Position numbers and translations under genes: made by a program. Positions 33,116 through 45,335 of a DNA stretch of 64,000 nucleotides are shown piece by piece; position 1 is the first letter of the stretch, and the number at the start of each line of letters is the position of its first letter. The notes beneath the pieces are model-generated. The model was given only the letters and a program-made list of their open reading frames with translations. It did not search any database and was not told the origin of the DNA. The stretch is from Phytoseiulus persimilis (lineage: Eukaryota; Arthropoda; Arachnida; Mesostigmata; Phytoseiidae): positions 28,046,723-28,110,722 of the forward strand of contig CM075103.1 of the NCBI GenBank assembly GCA_037576195.1, given 5' to 3'.

Positions 33116-33524
33116 GAGGAGCGGAACCACCGCAACCCTCCGGGCTGGGCTGACGAAGTCAACCGCGGAGAACCATCGAGAATACCGAACGAATCGGAAA
33201 CGTTCTCGACGTTTCGATGGCATGTTTCGGTCATCAGGAGAGTAGGCCCCGGAAACAGTTCCGAAAACCGCGCTCCGAGTCTTCACTCCGGTACCACATT
33301 CGTTGGTGAGCAGTTAAACGAGCTGAGCTCTTGTTTTCCTTCTCAGCCTGCCAACATCGAGCGTGTCCCCCACTGGGTGACAAGTTTGCAGGGTACAAAG
33401 CGACGAGCGTTCACCTATCGAACCTCAACCCTTGGGGGTGGGAAACGTTCTGTTCGGAATCACTCTCGGAGCACGGTGGTCGGGACCGGAGAGCCGGTAA
33501 CCGATCAGAACTACTGGTCAACAT
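33116..33524. other. No gene seen
   Basis: Short frames only. Confidence 0.4.
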
Positions 33525-34619
33525 CTAACCACCCTTCGAATTGCTTAGTTGCGATATTTTACGAACGACCCGATAGTCGAACTGGAGGATGACCGCGACA
33601 CAAGTGACGCAGGTAGCCAGGTAGGTGAAGAAATTGGATACATCGTGATTGAAGTAGCCAACTTGCAAAACATCCCACTCTTCACGACAGCGCAAGAGGG
33701 CGATGAGGTCCACGTTGCAGTTCTTGTTCGTTTTGTTGATGCCACGAATCTGACGGAGCAGATAGCACTCCGTCTTCACGCACAGAGACTTGAGAGCTGA
33801 GCTCCTCTGAGCCAGACGGAAGAGTTGGAGCAAACTGAAGAAGACGTTCGAGAACGAAACCACGATCTCTATCGGTTTCGGTTCTTCTCCTATCACCTGA
33901 GCGAAGCTGAGGATGAGGACGGCAAAGTTCTGCAAGTAGTAGGCCGACAGAATCAGAGCAAAAATCGTGTTCACCTCACTGATCTTCTCTCGGAGATCCC
34001 ATTTGCGAGTGACTACCTTGCGCGAATCGAGTTCCGGCTCGGCGACCATGTCATAAATGAGCTCTTGGCTCTTGATGAGGTTATTTATGATGTCGCAGTA
34101 GATTATGAAAAACGAGACCATGGCGATATTGTACAGCAAGTACATCCCGTCTTTCAGGGGAGTCGTGTTCCCTTTCGTCCATCCCATGATGCTCCGATAG
34201 GTGCCTATCATGCCGGGAAGGGCGCAGACGACCGGCAGCACAACGTCTATCACGCGTCGGTTGTTCCGTTGCAGCAGCGGCTCAACGCGGTCATGGTACT
34301 TCACCGCTTTGTACACCGAACCCAGCACGGTCACGAAGAACAGAAGTTCGCAAGCTATGTTAGTGATCTCCGAAAGACTCAGCGGACGGTTCGTTACGAA
34401 TTGCAGCCGGAAAAACCGAGTGAGCTCGTAGGCCAAGACGACAAAAGAGCTAATCCAGAACAGTTGAATCGTGCGTTTGAGCCAAGGCTTCGGCGGGAAG
34501 CCCGTCTGGACCCCGTGTAGGATACACATGAAGCGAAACATGGAATCGTTCACCGTCATTTTTTTTCGATGAACCTCGGGTTTTACGGGGAACCCAGATT
34601 TCGTGATAGTGAACAGCAT
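33525..34619 (-). CDS. Gustatory receptor 1 of the cluster
   Basis: 364 residues from ATG, one uninterrupted frame. Seven hydrophobic segments lie near residues 48-68, 82-105, 122-140, 156-180, 215-240, 248-268 and 328-350, as in insect-type 7TM chemoreceptors (intracellular N terminus), which form ligand-gated cation channels in sensory neurons. The last segment carries TYLATCVTCVAVILQF, the GR family's TY...QF signature. A KWDLR-x-K-x-x-x-x-N motif before TM5 and EEWDVLQVG before TM7 recur in the other four receptors. The ligand is unknown. Confidence 0.9.
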   Translation of the reverse strand: MLFTITKSGFPVKPEVHRKKMTVNDSMFRFMCILHGVQTGFPPKPWLKRTIQLFWISSFVVLAYELTRFFRLQFVTNRPLSLSEITNIACELLFFVTVLGSVYKAVKYHDRVEPLLQRNNRRVIDVVLPVVCALPGMIGTYRSIMGWTKGNTTPLKDGMYLLYNIAMVSFFIIYCDIINNLIKSQELIYDMVAEPELDSRKVVTRKWDLREKISEVNTIFALILSAYYLQNFAVLILSFAQVIGEEPKPIEIVVSFSNVFFSLLQLFRLAQRSSALKSLCVKTECYLLRQIRGINKTNKNCNVDLIALLRCREEWDVLQVGYFNHDVSNFFTYLATCVTCVAVILQFDYRVVRKISQLSNSKGG

Positions 34620-35308
34620 CTTTCGACTCCGTGGGAAGTATTGGATCTAACTCTGGTGCTGTGACTGCTGAGAACGTTTCACACAACAATGACGGCACAT
34701 CCCCCGGAACAATGCGATGAGGATCGATGAAGCTCCGATGAATAGCTGTCGCTGCGTTTCATCAGATACAGGGACAGTTTCCATACCAACGACAGCAATC
34801 GGTAGATCTCCATTCTGGTAATGGAAATAGAGTAAACAAGAGCAACAAAAGCTGTATTTGCAAAAAAGGAACTGATTCCTCGGTTGCCCTCGCAGGAAAC
34901 TGTCGTTTGAAGCTTTCGTATTGAGAAATCGATTACCTCAGGATTCAGATTGTCGAGGGAGGGAGTCGGATCATGCATCCTTCGAATCATGACGTCTGCA
35001 TCAAGAGTGAAGCTAACTTATAAGAGTGATATCGAGCTCCATAGTACCTCTTTCACTCCCACCCGAGGCTCACTCCATGCAAAGCTCCTTGCGTACATTT
35101 CCTCATGATACAAGGATGCTATATCATGAGCGGCATACTCGAGTGCTCGATCGGTCATCTGATGCGAGGCCCTTACCTCAGTATGGGATACACTAGAAAA
35201 GCTGCGAAAATCTCTGCCCAAAGTGAGGAGTGGGAGAGGGATGCCGGAACATTCTCTACCCCCAGATAGGCTCCGGTATGTATCCGTTGAGCTCTTCCCG
35301 GAGAACTA
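34620..35308. other. Intergenic between receptor genes
   Basis: A 103-codon minus-strand frame (34679-34990) has a hydrophobic stretch but no receptor motif. Nothing else is seen. Confidence 0.35.
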
Positions 35309-36379
35309 TTACGATTTTGTCGTCGCCAACGATTCACCCAAATCGATGACTTTCCTGATGACCACATAATCGAATTGAAGTATCACTGCTATACAGGTGA
35401 CCGCAGACGCTAGGAATCTCAGAAAGTTCCGAACACTGTGAGAGAAATATCCAACTTCTAAGACATCCCAGTCTTCTCGGAATCGGAGAACCACTAACTC
35501 AATCGATGAATTGGGCCGGCATCGTTTCGAGAGATGATATTCTGTCTGGATACTCATCGTCGTGAGCGTCGAGCTTCTCTTCGCCACAACGCAGAGCTGG
35601 AGGGCAATGCAGGCAACATTAGTTAGGAGCAGGGCTTCCAGTCCTAGATCGTGCGAGCTCCCAACCAGTTTGGAAAGTGTGTAGATCGCCGACATGTAGA
35701 ATTCTATGTAATACATTGCTAATGTTATTCTAAAAACATGGTTCATCGATCTGATGCCGTCTCGAATGTCCCATTTCGCTGAGATCGAGCGGACCGGGTT
35801 TTCACCTGAGCGTATTGATTCCAAAATTTTGTGATTGCGACGGGTCAAATGAACGAGGATATCGGTGTAGATCATGAAGAAGCTGATCATCGTGAACTCT
35901 GTATGGATGCAAGAAATTTCGGTGAGGATTCTTATGAAATTGGGCCTGGAGGCGAACGTTCCCATCGCGAGTATTACTGCTGGCAGCGCACACAGCGCGG
36001 GGCAGACGACTTCTTGGAAACGGCGACCTTCGGCCCGGAGTAGATTCTGAAAGTACTTCCGACGAGTCCCGATCACAAACGCAGTATAAATTCCCGAGCC
36101 CAGGAAAATATGACCGCCTACAGTGCCCGTGACCTCGGCGAAACTGAACTCTCCGCTAGTAGCCGAACTCAGCAGATGATACGCTGGAATTCCGCAGGCA
36201 AACATAACCAGCCTAAATGAGAGGATTACTCTTTGGATAATCCTTGAGCAGAAACCATGAGCGACGCCTGCGTCTATGCCGTGCGCCAAGCAAACGAATC
36301 GGAAAATTGAGTCATATATGGTCGTCTTCGGGCGTGACCCGAAAGATCGGTAGGCACGCATTATTTCGGGAGAATCCAT
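35309..36379 (-). CDS. Gustatory receptor 2 of the cluster
   Basis: 356 residues, uninterrupted. Seven hydrophobic segments with the same spacing as receptor 1. KWDIRDGIRSMNHVFR precedes TM5, REDWDVLEVG precedes TM7, and TM7 ends CIAVILQFDY; the usual Tyr of the TY...QF signature is replaced (RFLASAVT). Closest to receptor 3 (46619-47716): both share IYDSIFR near the N terminus and R-x-IL-x-SIRSG before TM5. Presumed plasma-membrane taste receptor. Confidence 0.9.
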   Translation of the reverse strand: MDSPEIMRAYRSFGSRPKTTIYDSIFRFVCLAHGIDAGVAHGFCSRIIQRVILSFRLVMFACGIPAYHLLSSATSGEFSFAEVTGTVGGHIFLGSGIYTAFVIGTRRKYFQNLLRAEGRRFQEVVCPALCALPAVILAMGTFASRPNFIRILTEISCIHTEFTMISFFMIYTDILVHLTRRNHKILESIRSGENPVRSISAKWDIRDGIRSMNHVFRITLAMYYIEFYMSAIYTLSKLVGSSHDLGLEALLLTNVACIALQLCVVAKRSSTLTTMSIQTEYHLSKRCRPNSSIELVVLRFREDWDVLEVGYFSHSVRNFLRFLASAVTCIAVILQFDYVVIRKVIDLGESLATTKS

Positions 36380-36644
36380 GTTGACACGCTCTCAAAATCT
36401 TAGGCTTCGAAGCACACTGGCAATTCGAAGCGACAAGGAGCGAGCGCACTGCTCCGCGGCGACGGTGATGTGATGAATGATCTGTGACATCAGAGATCCG
36501 AACACATTGAGCTCTAGAAGTTCGTTCCGAAAAAGTCCGAAAAAGCTTCAGGGTCGACGTGGCCCCGAAGGATATCCATGTTGTAGTGAGGCCCTTCCTT
36601 CATGTTCAACAGGTGCCGTCACTCGCTTGGCAGGGCGAATACAA

Positions 36645-37335
36645 AGTTGGTCACACCGGAATGTTGGATTTCGTTCCAATAGAGCGATACTCACAATAGT
36701 CACGGAAATCCCAAAGATAATTTTGATCAGTGGCGTGTCGCCAACTGCCGATTATGAGTTCGAATCTCAAAGATCAACACTCCGAGATGGCTCTATCGGA
36801 AGCGTACCTGAACGTGCTCACCGTATTGATTCTCGAGCTGAATCGCTTTCATCTCATGGAAGCTCCGCGAGAAGTGAGCCTCTCTCACCCCCAGCTGTGC
36901 CTTAATTCAATTCCTTGGAGGGCAATGTTATTAGGCGTTGAAAAACGAGGTATGTGACGTTCAATAAGAGGGCGTTTCGTCTGCTCTTAGGAGCCCGGAG
37001 GAGTGCTCGATAATGTCGCACAACTTTTGGACCATCAGTGGTACTCGAGGCGTTGAAGGTCGTTGAACATCATTTGAATTGTGTGGGATATGCGATGCCG
37101 TTGTAACACTCAAGGACGCTCAGCCAATAGGTGGGTGGCGATTTTAACTCATAAAGACTCTGTTTCGAGTGACCATTGATGACCTGACCTAGTTCCGTGT
37201 CTTCCAGGGTCGGACCGACGACAATCAGCCGATCTGACCCGGAACCCTGGAAATCAGCTGCCAGAGGTCATTACAACCTCGATACCACCATTTGTCCGGT
37301 GGTTCTGTTCTTGCCTCAGCTTCTCGAGGCCATAA
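36645..37335 (+). CDS. Unidentified two-exon coding segment
   Basis: Exon up to 36873 (its 5' limit is uncertain) is followed by GTGAGC; a strong acceptor TTCCGTGTCTTCCAG precedes 37208. Joining across this 334-bp intron preserves frame and gives a Ser/Arg-rich stretch and then a hydrophobic end, stopping at TAA 37333-37335. No start codon or family was identified. Codon composition and phase match are the only evidence. Confidence 0.4.
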
Positions 37336-40300
37336 CTCGCTTCTGCAACGCTTGGCAAACAAGCTTGGTGCGACTTTGCTCTGCTTCTGAGTCGAGCCCA
37401 GACTGTATCGGTGAGCCATACCGCGAAGAATCCCGAGAAGCTGCGATGGACCTGTCGTCGGGGAATTCCGCAGTCTAGGGATCTTCTATCAGATTTCTGG
37501 CTGCTCAGATCATTCACGCTGGAAATGATTGAATGGCTAGTGGAGCTTTGACAGTGGAGCCTGGGGAATGCTTGTTCAAATCGGAGATGAGCATGGTCAT
37601 TATCACGATGATAATGAGCAAGATCGCTGATTCATGATCGTTATTGTGATAATGATAATGATAATGACAATGATTAAGACTTTGATCACGATCAAGATGA
37701 TAATAATAATCACGACAAACATGAGCGAACGTGATCGAAATCGTGTAGCTGATGCTGAAGATGATTGATTTTGACCTAGATCATAGTGTGGCCGATGCCT
37801 CGTTTATGACTTCATTAATGATCATCGGTCTCCTCGGTCGGATTCTCAATCACAGCCATGATCGTACTATGGCTCGAGAGACGGCAATAATAGTGATTTG
37901 AACTCATCGATAGTTCCCCCGGCCTTGATCTAAAAATGTCACTCCAATGTATTGCCCCTGGGAATAAACTGCATGGTTCTGTGGGCAATAGATGTGGATT
38001 GCATGAAATATTTCTCAATGTTTGAAATACGACCTGAGACCCAATCAGCAGAGGAAGCCGTAGTAGATGCTCATAGATTCCAAGTCCAAGTTTGGAATCG
38101 CTCATATGTGGCTAAGTTGAGTGCTGCGAACATGGGCTGAGACTTGACGGAATCCTTGAAAAACCGATGAAGGATGTGTCTCGGATGGAGAGTCGGGTAG
38201 CTGGGGTTGTCGAGAACACGGCGTGAGACGGAGCGAAACGCCGTGCGAGCAATTCATGCGAGTCGAGATGAGGTGCTGTAGCATCCGATAGCCGTTGGAA
38301 ACATCTCGAGAATGCATTAGCCGCAGAAACCATCTGCGCCTTGACATGGGTGCGGAGTTGAATGAGTTTTGAGACGGCGCTAACGGCGTTGACTACCCTT
38401 AATCCTAAATTATCACAGCCGCTCGAGGGCTTCGGAGACACGCATGTTAAGCCATACCTGGACCGAAGAAACGGCTCTCATTCTCCCGATTTCATTTTTG
38501 ATCTTGAAGTTCGGCTGAATATCAGGCCGGGGGCGCTGGGAGGTTATAGATTCCGAATCTGTCAACTGTTCCCCCGTTACAGCTCTTGTTCTTCTGATAG
38601 ATCGATTCTTCGGACTCCCGTTATTTTTCGCCTGTCGTATTCCGGGCGATCATTCGGAGCCACGGTCTCTCAGCTGGAGGACATTCGAGGTCATGAAGAG
38701 GTGATGATACCCCGGGATCCTCTTCGAGCAGTCGTTCCTGACCCATCGACCCCTGGGGGTCGATATCCTGGATCAAACCTCCACAGACCCCGGGAAAAGT
38801 GGACAGATCCAGCTCGGAATCACCTGCGTGAATCGAAGATCGGGCATCGACCCCTCTGAGAACCACTGATGTAGACCTGTGGCGAGACAATCCCTGCGGA
38901 AAATTTCCTGATATCCAAAGCGACGATCTCTTAACTAGAGGAGATCAACGGCCGAAGAGCTGAGAGAGTTCAGGGCCCCCTTTGCGAAAGCGACGACCTG
39001 CATGCGAGAAAGCGAGGATCGCCCCACAAGCAAAATAAAAATCGGTCGTATCGTCTGAAGAGCTCAATCTGTCTCGGCTCATGAAGTTCAATTTGGCTCA
39101 CAGCAGCCGTTTCGGTTCGGAAAAACTTTGCAGCCAAATCCTCAGCGATCTTGTCTCCGGGATCGTGCAGCCGCGAGTGAAGTGAACTGATGTCTGCTGT
39201 TCGTCAGACAGGCACTCCTCGCCTCTGTCAGCGCCATAACAGGCCCATGCTGCTGTTGCTCGAGCGAGGAACTTTATCCTGCGAAAAGCAGGGGGTCACG
39301 TCTTGAAGGAGCCTTCCGTTGTCTGAAGAGACAACACGAATGTCTCATTGAGCAAACGACACCCTCAGAATCGCGAACGCTCTTGGAGCTCATGCGCGTA
39401 AGACACAGAACTGGAAAAACTTCATGGAAGAGTCTCGCTTCGCGCGCTAGTTTCGCAACTCCAGACATGAGGAATTCCCATCAGATGAGCGTCCGGCCGA
39501 AGCTCCGGCATGGATGCTGCGGACCGATTGAGCTCCGGATCCAGCCCACCATGGCATCATACAGTCAAGCTTTCTACAACGGAGTTGGAGGAAACTACCA
39601 GTGATGCAGTACTCACCAGTTATGGAACCGTCCCCAAATATAGAACATTCGTTAATTGTAATAACTGATCATAAAAGGTACTTGGTGTTCCGTTACTGGT
39701 GCCAGTGACTAGTTCCATAAGAGAACCTTGATACCGCTCTTGATTTCTTCATCGCTATGATCCGTGCGACAGAACTGAATCGAAGAAGCGAGTCCACGGG
39801 ATGGATTCCGACGAACGACAAAACGGTCGAATTGGACGAGAACCTTGGGAGGTGCAGAGTGTTTGGCTTTTTTTCCGCGACCGTGTAGTCGTTGAGAGCG
39901 GTTTGCCACCTGCACCGAAGGCCACTTATCGCCAGAGGGAACTAACCGAACTCCCGTCGGCGCCTCAGGCCGACGCCCGAGCCCAACCGCGCCAGAGGAC
40001 CGGAACTTAACATCCTGAACTGGTAGTTATGTCTACTCAGAGGCATGCATGCGGTCCACATCCAAGTCAACCTTTGTTAGGGCGTTGTTCAAGTGGCGAT
40101 CGAGTCTTGAAACCTGCAGTATCATTCAAGCTAATCAGTTGTGATGCTTGATCCTCTCTGAGCTTGAGATGAAGTGGAGTACTCATCAGGAGCATTCCCC
40201 AACCCAGATAGAGCCACGCAGACCCTCAGGAATCGCAATCTCGGGAGGTTCCTTAGAGCAGTGCCTTTTCGAGCCATGTTGAACACAATCTCCCAGAACG

Positions 40301-41007
40301 ATTTACTTTGCCGTAGTTGGAGATGGCCTCTGAGCAAGTCACGCCGGAAAAAAAAATTCCATACCTCGCGCAATCGCTGAATTGATTGTTAGTCGATGTC
40401 GCTTTTGAATATGATTCTCTGTCTGATTACGGATCGAGGTGAGTATCTGACTGCTCGTTGAGGCCGCTTGTAGTTTGAAACCGGACAATGTAGGACATGA
40501 GAAAAACAGTTCGGCCTGTAGAATATTCAGCTGATCGGAAAGACGTGGTATCGCACCGAAAGTCTCTGGATAATTCTCTCAGGACTCTCTAAGTTTTGAG
40601 CTCGTCGGAAACTATTCGAGCGGTTTGACCCTGTTTCTCCCAATTTCTTCATGCGACTTCCTGGATTCAAGATTACAAGACGAGCTTTCATCTGAGCGGA
40701 CACTTCATTCATCGTGCGTTTATTGAGATGGCTACCCCCTAGAAGTTTTCTCTCTCACACAATCGAGATTCTCCCGCTCTGGGGCTCCGGGACATAACGG
40801 AGTCGGCCATTTTATAAGTGTATTATACAGTTCGAACATAACCTCGACCACCATAGCACACGGGCTGGACATTCTTGATTGATTCATCGTTCAACTGGGC
40901 TCCCTGACGTTAGCAGAGGCTTCACGGGGATGCGGATCTCCGGTACGGAGCGGCAGGAGCTGATCAGCAATCGCGGAATTCAGGAGGTTACACGCGACTT
41001 GGTGCGG
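37336..41007. other. Long stretch without a recognised gene
   Basis: Contains the simple repeat at 37590-37720. A minus-strand 110-codon frame at 38112-38441 looks faintly protein-like. A 17-codon + strand frame at 39551-39604 has a near-perfect start context (CCCACCATGG), perhaps a first exon. A minus-strand 80-codon frame lies at 40131-40373. None can be assigned. Confidence 0.3.
37590..37720. repeat. Degenerate GATAAT/TGATAA simple repeat
   Basis: Repeated GATAATGATAATGA-like sequence with interruptions over about 130 bp. Confidence 0.6.
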
Positions 41008-43322
41008 TCATTGGTTGACGAGTCCACCGTAATAAACCGTTGACGTCTTCGGTTTACCCGCTAACATATTAACTTCTAGTTCCACCGCCACCGTTGAGTG
41101 AGCCGCGGGAGCCGACTGCACCACTTGATCTATACAGATATTTCGCGGTAGTAGGAAAGCCATGTTTCTCGTAAATTCCGCACAATGGGCCAGGATTCTA
41201 TTGTAACTCGGATCCATCGAGGCGAGGTCGTAGGCGCCTTCAAGGTAGCTTGGTCCGCCCCAGGGTGGACTGCTCACAATACAGTCGATGGTGTCGAAAA
41301 ACTGAGGCTTCAGGTCGAAGACGTCGCTGACCACGAACGATAACTTCTCCTCAACACCGTAAAGCTCCGCCATTCGTTGAGCGCATTGCACTTCGGAATC
41401 GTCTATGTCGGACGCGTACGCATGCGAGACCTCATCCATGCGAGCTGCTTGAATGATGTTGCCGCCGGCGCCGCAGAAAGGGTCCATGATACGAATCTTG
41501 CGGCCGAGCTTAAGACTGAGAGTGGCGATACGACGAGCTATGTGTTTTGAAATCTCCTCTGGGCATATGGAGAACCAAGCAGTGTCGCTGAAAACGATGG
41601 GGATGGAGTGGTAGAGATTGGTCGTTCAGGGAATAAGTTCGAAAACCATTCACAGCTAAAGAGGCCAGCACTCAACAGATCGCCCGCTCCAGAGTGTCTG
41701 CCATGTAACGATGATCATAACTACGATCCCGGAGCGATTCGGAGAGCCTTCAGAGCTCCACCGACATTTCACGTGACGCAGACCTCGTGATCTCCGGCAG
41801 GAGCAGGAACAGGACTCACCTCAGGTTCAATTCCTCGTTGAAGCGAGAAACCAGCCGAAATCGCTGTGCGAAATATTTGCAGGATTTCAGGGTTCCCGTG
41901 GAAGTGGCGGCGAGTTTTGCGGTCGGCCCGCTCTTCCTCCGTATGGGCGACCTCGACTCTCTTAACAAATCGCTGTCGCATCGAACGCATGGGAAGTTCC
42001 TCATTTTGAGATCCATTCTGTTCCTGTGGAGGAGCCCACATCAGAATCGTTCACCAACTGCATGCAAGTCAGGCTCAGATCGGAATGTGCAACGCGTTTC
42101 GACGAATTGAGATAATGGCCTATTTGGAAGAGAGGTGATCTCTCATGGAGCACTCACCCTGAGTCCCAGAAGAAGACTCCGAGCGCGCGAAGCAAGCTCT
42201 CCCTGCTCATGAGTGGCTGCTCCATTTGGAGAGCACGACGTCGCACGACGGGGACGAGAGCGGGCTGACGAATTGTCTCAACACTCGGCTCAGTTTCAGC
42301 GTCCAGGAACTCCTTCAGTAAATCAGTTTCTTCTTGGTGTATCATTTGCTCCCATCCGTAGCCCCCGTGCCAAGTCATGTCTTCGGAGGGAGTTATCAGC
42401 GTCTCGACTCCGAACTTGGGAGAACCTTGCGGTCGAGTGAGAGATTCACAGTCCGAAGCATAGGAGCGACTTATGACGACAAGTGTTTCTTGCGTGTTCG
42501 CTCTAACCAGAACCCGCTGTACCGAGGGGCCGGAAAATCCGCATAGGAAATAGGAATACCCTGCCGCAAAGCACCCTCTGAAAAGCCATGGCGTTCATTG
42601 GACTAGACGCTCGACAGAATCGCAAAGTATCGCAATAAAATCGACGTGCTGAAGGCTTAGAATAAAGCGCTCACCGGTGTCCCTTGTGATGTGGCTCGTA
42701 GAGCAACAGGTGCGCGGAGCATTTCCCCACTCCGAGATCGATCTCGTAGTGACCTGATTTGCACAGATCCAAGAGGAATGTCGTCTCCAGGGGAGTTCTT
42801 TCAACTCGACCTCTGATATAGCCGCTGTTCCGTAGAGCGTTGACCACGAGCAATGGGTTCGTCAGCGTGGGGACAACTATGTGCAGGACGTAATTGTGCT
42901 CTCCAGCTGGGTACTCCACCACACTGCTGCACGACAAAATTTCGACTTCACCCGGACCTTTCATCTCACGGATCTGGCATGAGAACAAGGCCCTCGTTAG
43001 ACGTTTCCAATAGGAATATTCCTCTGGAGCGCTTGCCTAAGAACTCGTTGACATCACAGAAACGGTGGCAACGGTGAGAAATAAGTGTTCCGCCACTGTG
43101 GTCTCAGGTATGGAGACATCGACTCTTGCCTTCAGTCCGCTGCTGAACTTGAACGTAGGGTCGAGGAGCAGTGCCCGTGCATCGAGCCAAGCTCCGTGAT
43201 CGGGAGAAGAAAGCTGGTCGTTCCGAAGCTGGGTTGCATCGCTCTCCGTCGATTCCGTCTGTCTTCTGTTCAGTTCATGATGTTCGCCGGTACAATACGT
43301 TTTCCCAAATCTCTGGTACGAA
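41008..43322 (-). CDS. TGS1: Trimethylguanosine synthase with an extra N-terminal domain (spliced)
   Basis: Five exons read by eye, in gene order: 43322-43130, 43036-42675, 42577-42158, 42023-41820, 41587-41008. The first intron would use a GC donor (AAG/GCAAGA); the others are GT-AG. All phases agree. The last two exons encode the TGS1 methyltransferase: KYFAQRFRLVSRF, then WFSICPEE-x-x-x-HIA, the SAM-binding DPFCGAGGN, the catalytic SPPWGGPSY and LPRN. TGS1 adds two methyls to the m7G cap of snRNAs and snoRNAs in the nucleus. The three upstream exons encode a separate domain, with GHYEIDLG, KCS, EPHHKGH and FLCG, homologous to the 240-codon array proteins. The start codon was not found; an ATG at 43464 is possible but its splice phase does not fit. 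If the upstream exons belonged to another gene, the matching phases would be coincidence. Confidence 0.85.
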
Positions 43323-45100
43323 CTGAAATGAGATGCAAGTTTTCATTCGGATCACTTCCGAGTGGCCTCATACTCCCACGACATTCTCCATTCTCTGCTG
43401 GGAGGCTCGCGACTGGGATAGAGCGTAGCTTCAGAACAATGACGCGACGCTTCGAGAGAACCATCGGAAACTTCCTAAAGTGGCAGCGCCGAATGTGAGC
43501 GAGAACTCTAGTCGGATTGAGGTTTTCAAGGGAGATGAGCAGTCTCCGCGAACGGTTTTGGATCTCGACGAATCTGACGCGTATTGGTTATCCTGATTCC
43601 TCGTTTCAGGTTCTCCGAAGCGCAATAAGACTTTGGACTCTTTACTCCTGGTGTACTGGAATCTGGCAGTGCTGACGGCTTCGAGAAAGTGAAACACCTT
43701 TCAAGATACGTAGGCCTATTTACCTGTGTTCTGTACACGACGGGCGGGGTACGACGCGCTGCGACGCCAACACTGTATCCGGATCATAGTCCTCGAATGA
43801 TCTTCTGACCGCCGGATAGAGAGGGAGCTCTCTCGAGCTGGAGTTTCTCCCTCGATTTATCGTTGTTCCCTCGACTGTCGCGTTCATCGGGAAGTCTACG
43901 GAAAAAAATTACTATCGAATTCATCATCAGTCACAAGACCAGGTTCTCTATTTTGCTCTGAATGAATTGAGCGCGCGATTGTCGCTCACCACTAAACTTC
44001 GAGCGGGCGTTCCCCCAAGGCAAGCTCGTGGTATCATGGCACATGAGACTGCCATCTTTCGCCCGGAAAGGAGGAGTTTGTACGAAGTTGCGCTGCCCTG
44101 GTAGATCACCGACAGAGAACTCGGCTGAAAAAGACTCGAAGTCGTGAGTGGGTGTTAATCGGTTGCGGGATGTCCGTTTCGATTTGGAAGTTCAAAATAT
44201 CGAGCACGGTTAGTCACCACATATATTTGAAATTAGCCGCCCCTGCAGCGGTATTGAGCAGATCAGAAGAGAGCGGCAGGAGAATCTCTTCTTCGATTTG
44301 GAATCAGCTCCGCTGACTACCCGTGAAGTGCGTGGATCCTCCGCGACTCGAGTCATAACCCGACAGCCTTGACTGCCAATGACCCCGCAAAACTGATCAC
44401 ATCATACCAACCGCGAACCACGTGCCCTCAATTCCAGAAAGTCCCGAGAGACTATATGAATTTGGGGTAGGTCAAGCTTACTTGTCATGGGACACCCTCA
44501 ATTTACCCCGCGAAATCTAATCATTCTGAGGATGCGCAGCACTGCGGTAGCCGTCGCCGCGGACCGTTACAACGGCCTTTCACTTCCGTTACTTTCCGGA
44601 AACGGGCGCGCGCCTGTTTGCTCGAAGCTTTCCAAAGCACTGGTTTTGTAGTGAAGCTCTCGCTAGGGAAGGAGCTTTGATTTGTGCCCAGGAATAGTGT
44701 TTTCCAATCCGCGAAGTTCATTCACAGCATAACTCCCATGAGCTCATCACCTTGTCTCATACCTTTCGTCATGATCCGTGAATTTGCGTCTACGTCACTG
44801 TAGTTGGTGTTTCGACCGAATCGCCGCAATTTTCGCGTGGAGTTAAACTACTCGACAGACGCGGGCACGAAGGGCAGCGATGATCTGGGCTTCGTGGTGG
44901 TCAAAGCGTCTCTCTGAACACCGGCGTGAGCGAGAGTATCGCTCTTTAGTTATATCAATCCTTATTCCCACACTCAAAACGGGAGCGCTGTGTGGCAGGG
45001 GTTCAAAGAAGAAGAAGAAGTAAAAGCACGTGACTATCTTGAGAGGGGACGCAACGAGTGGTTGTGCGCATTGAAAACGACTCGGTCACCATTGAGGACA
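43323..45100. other. No gene seen beyond the possible TGS1 leader
   Basis: 43405-43464 (minus) could hold a first TGS1 exon. A 66-codon minus-strand frame at 44521-44721 starts with ATG but has no recognisable features. The rest is uninterpretable. Confidence 0.3.
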
Positions 45101-45335
45101 AACTCTGCGCGGAATGGGCGGAACATGTACCGACGCTCCCTCGTTCTCATTTCTGGTTCAAAGGCATTGGAAGTCTCGTGAGCTCCTATGGTAGTAAGAA
45201 TCTTTACCCTAGCGAAGAGAGATTTCATTGTCTCTCTTTGCGGAAATCCATTGCCATCGCCGACGGAAAGGGCGGAACATGGACCAATGCTCCCGTGTAC
45301 TCATTCCTTGTTCCAAGGTATTGGATTCGAGGTCG
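45101..45335. repeat. Diverged tandem duplication of about 70 bp
   Basis: 45105-45175 and 45258-45330 align over about 70 bp (both contain GGGCGGAACATG, then a GCTCCC block, then GGTTC/TGTTCCAAGG and ATTGGA). About 70% match. A + strand frame runs through both copies (45058-45351). Function unknown. Confidence 0.5.

Noticed and set aside
41769-42041. 90-codon minus-strand frame overlapping the fourth TGS1 exon
   Set aside because: The KYFAQRFRL frame in the same interval is the one conserved with TGS1 and joins its neighbours in phase.
43085-43498. + strand frame with a seeming match (FPKSLVRTEMRC) to the array protein
   Set aside because: It lies antisense to well-supported TGS1 exons; the resemblance is short and no other blocks of the family are present.
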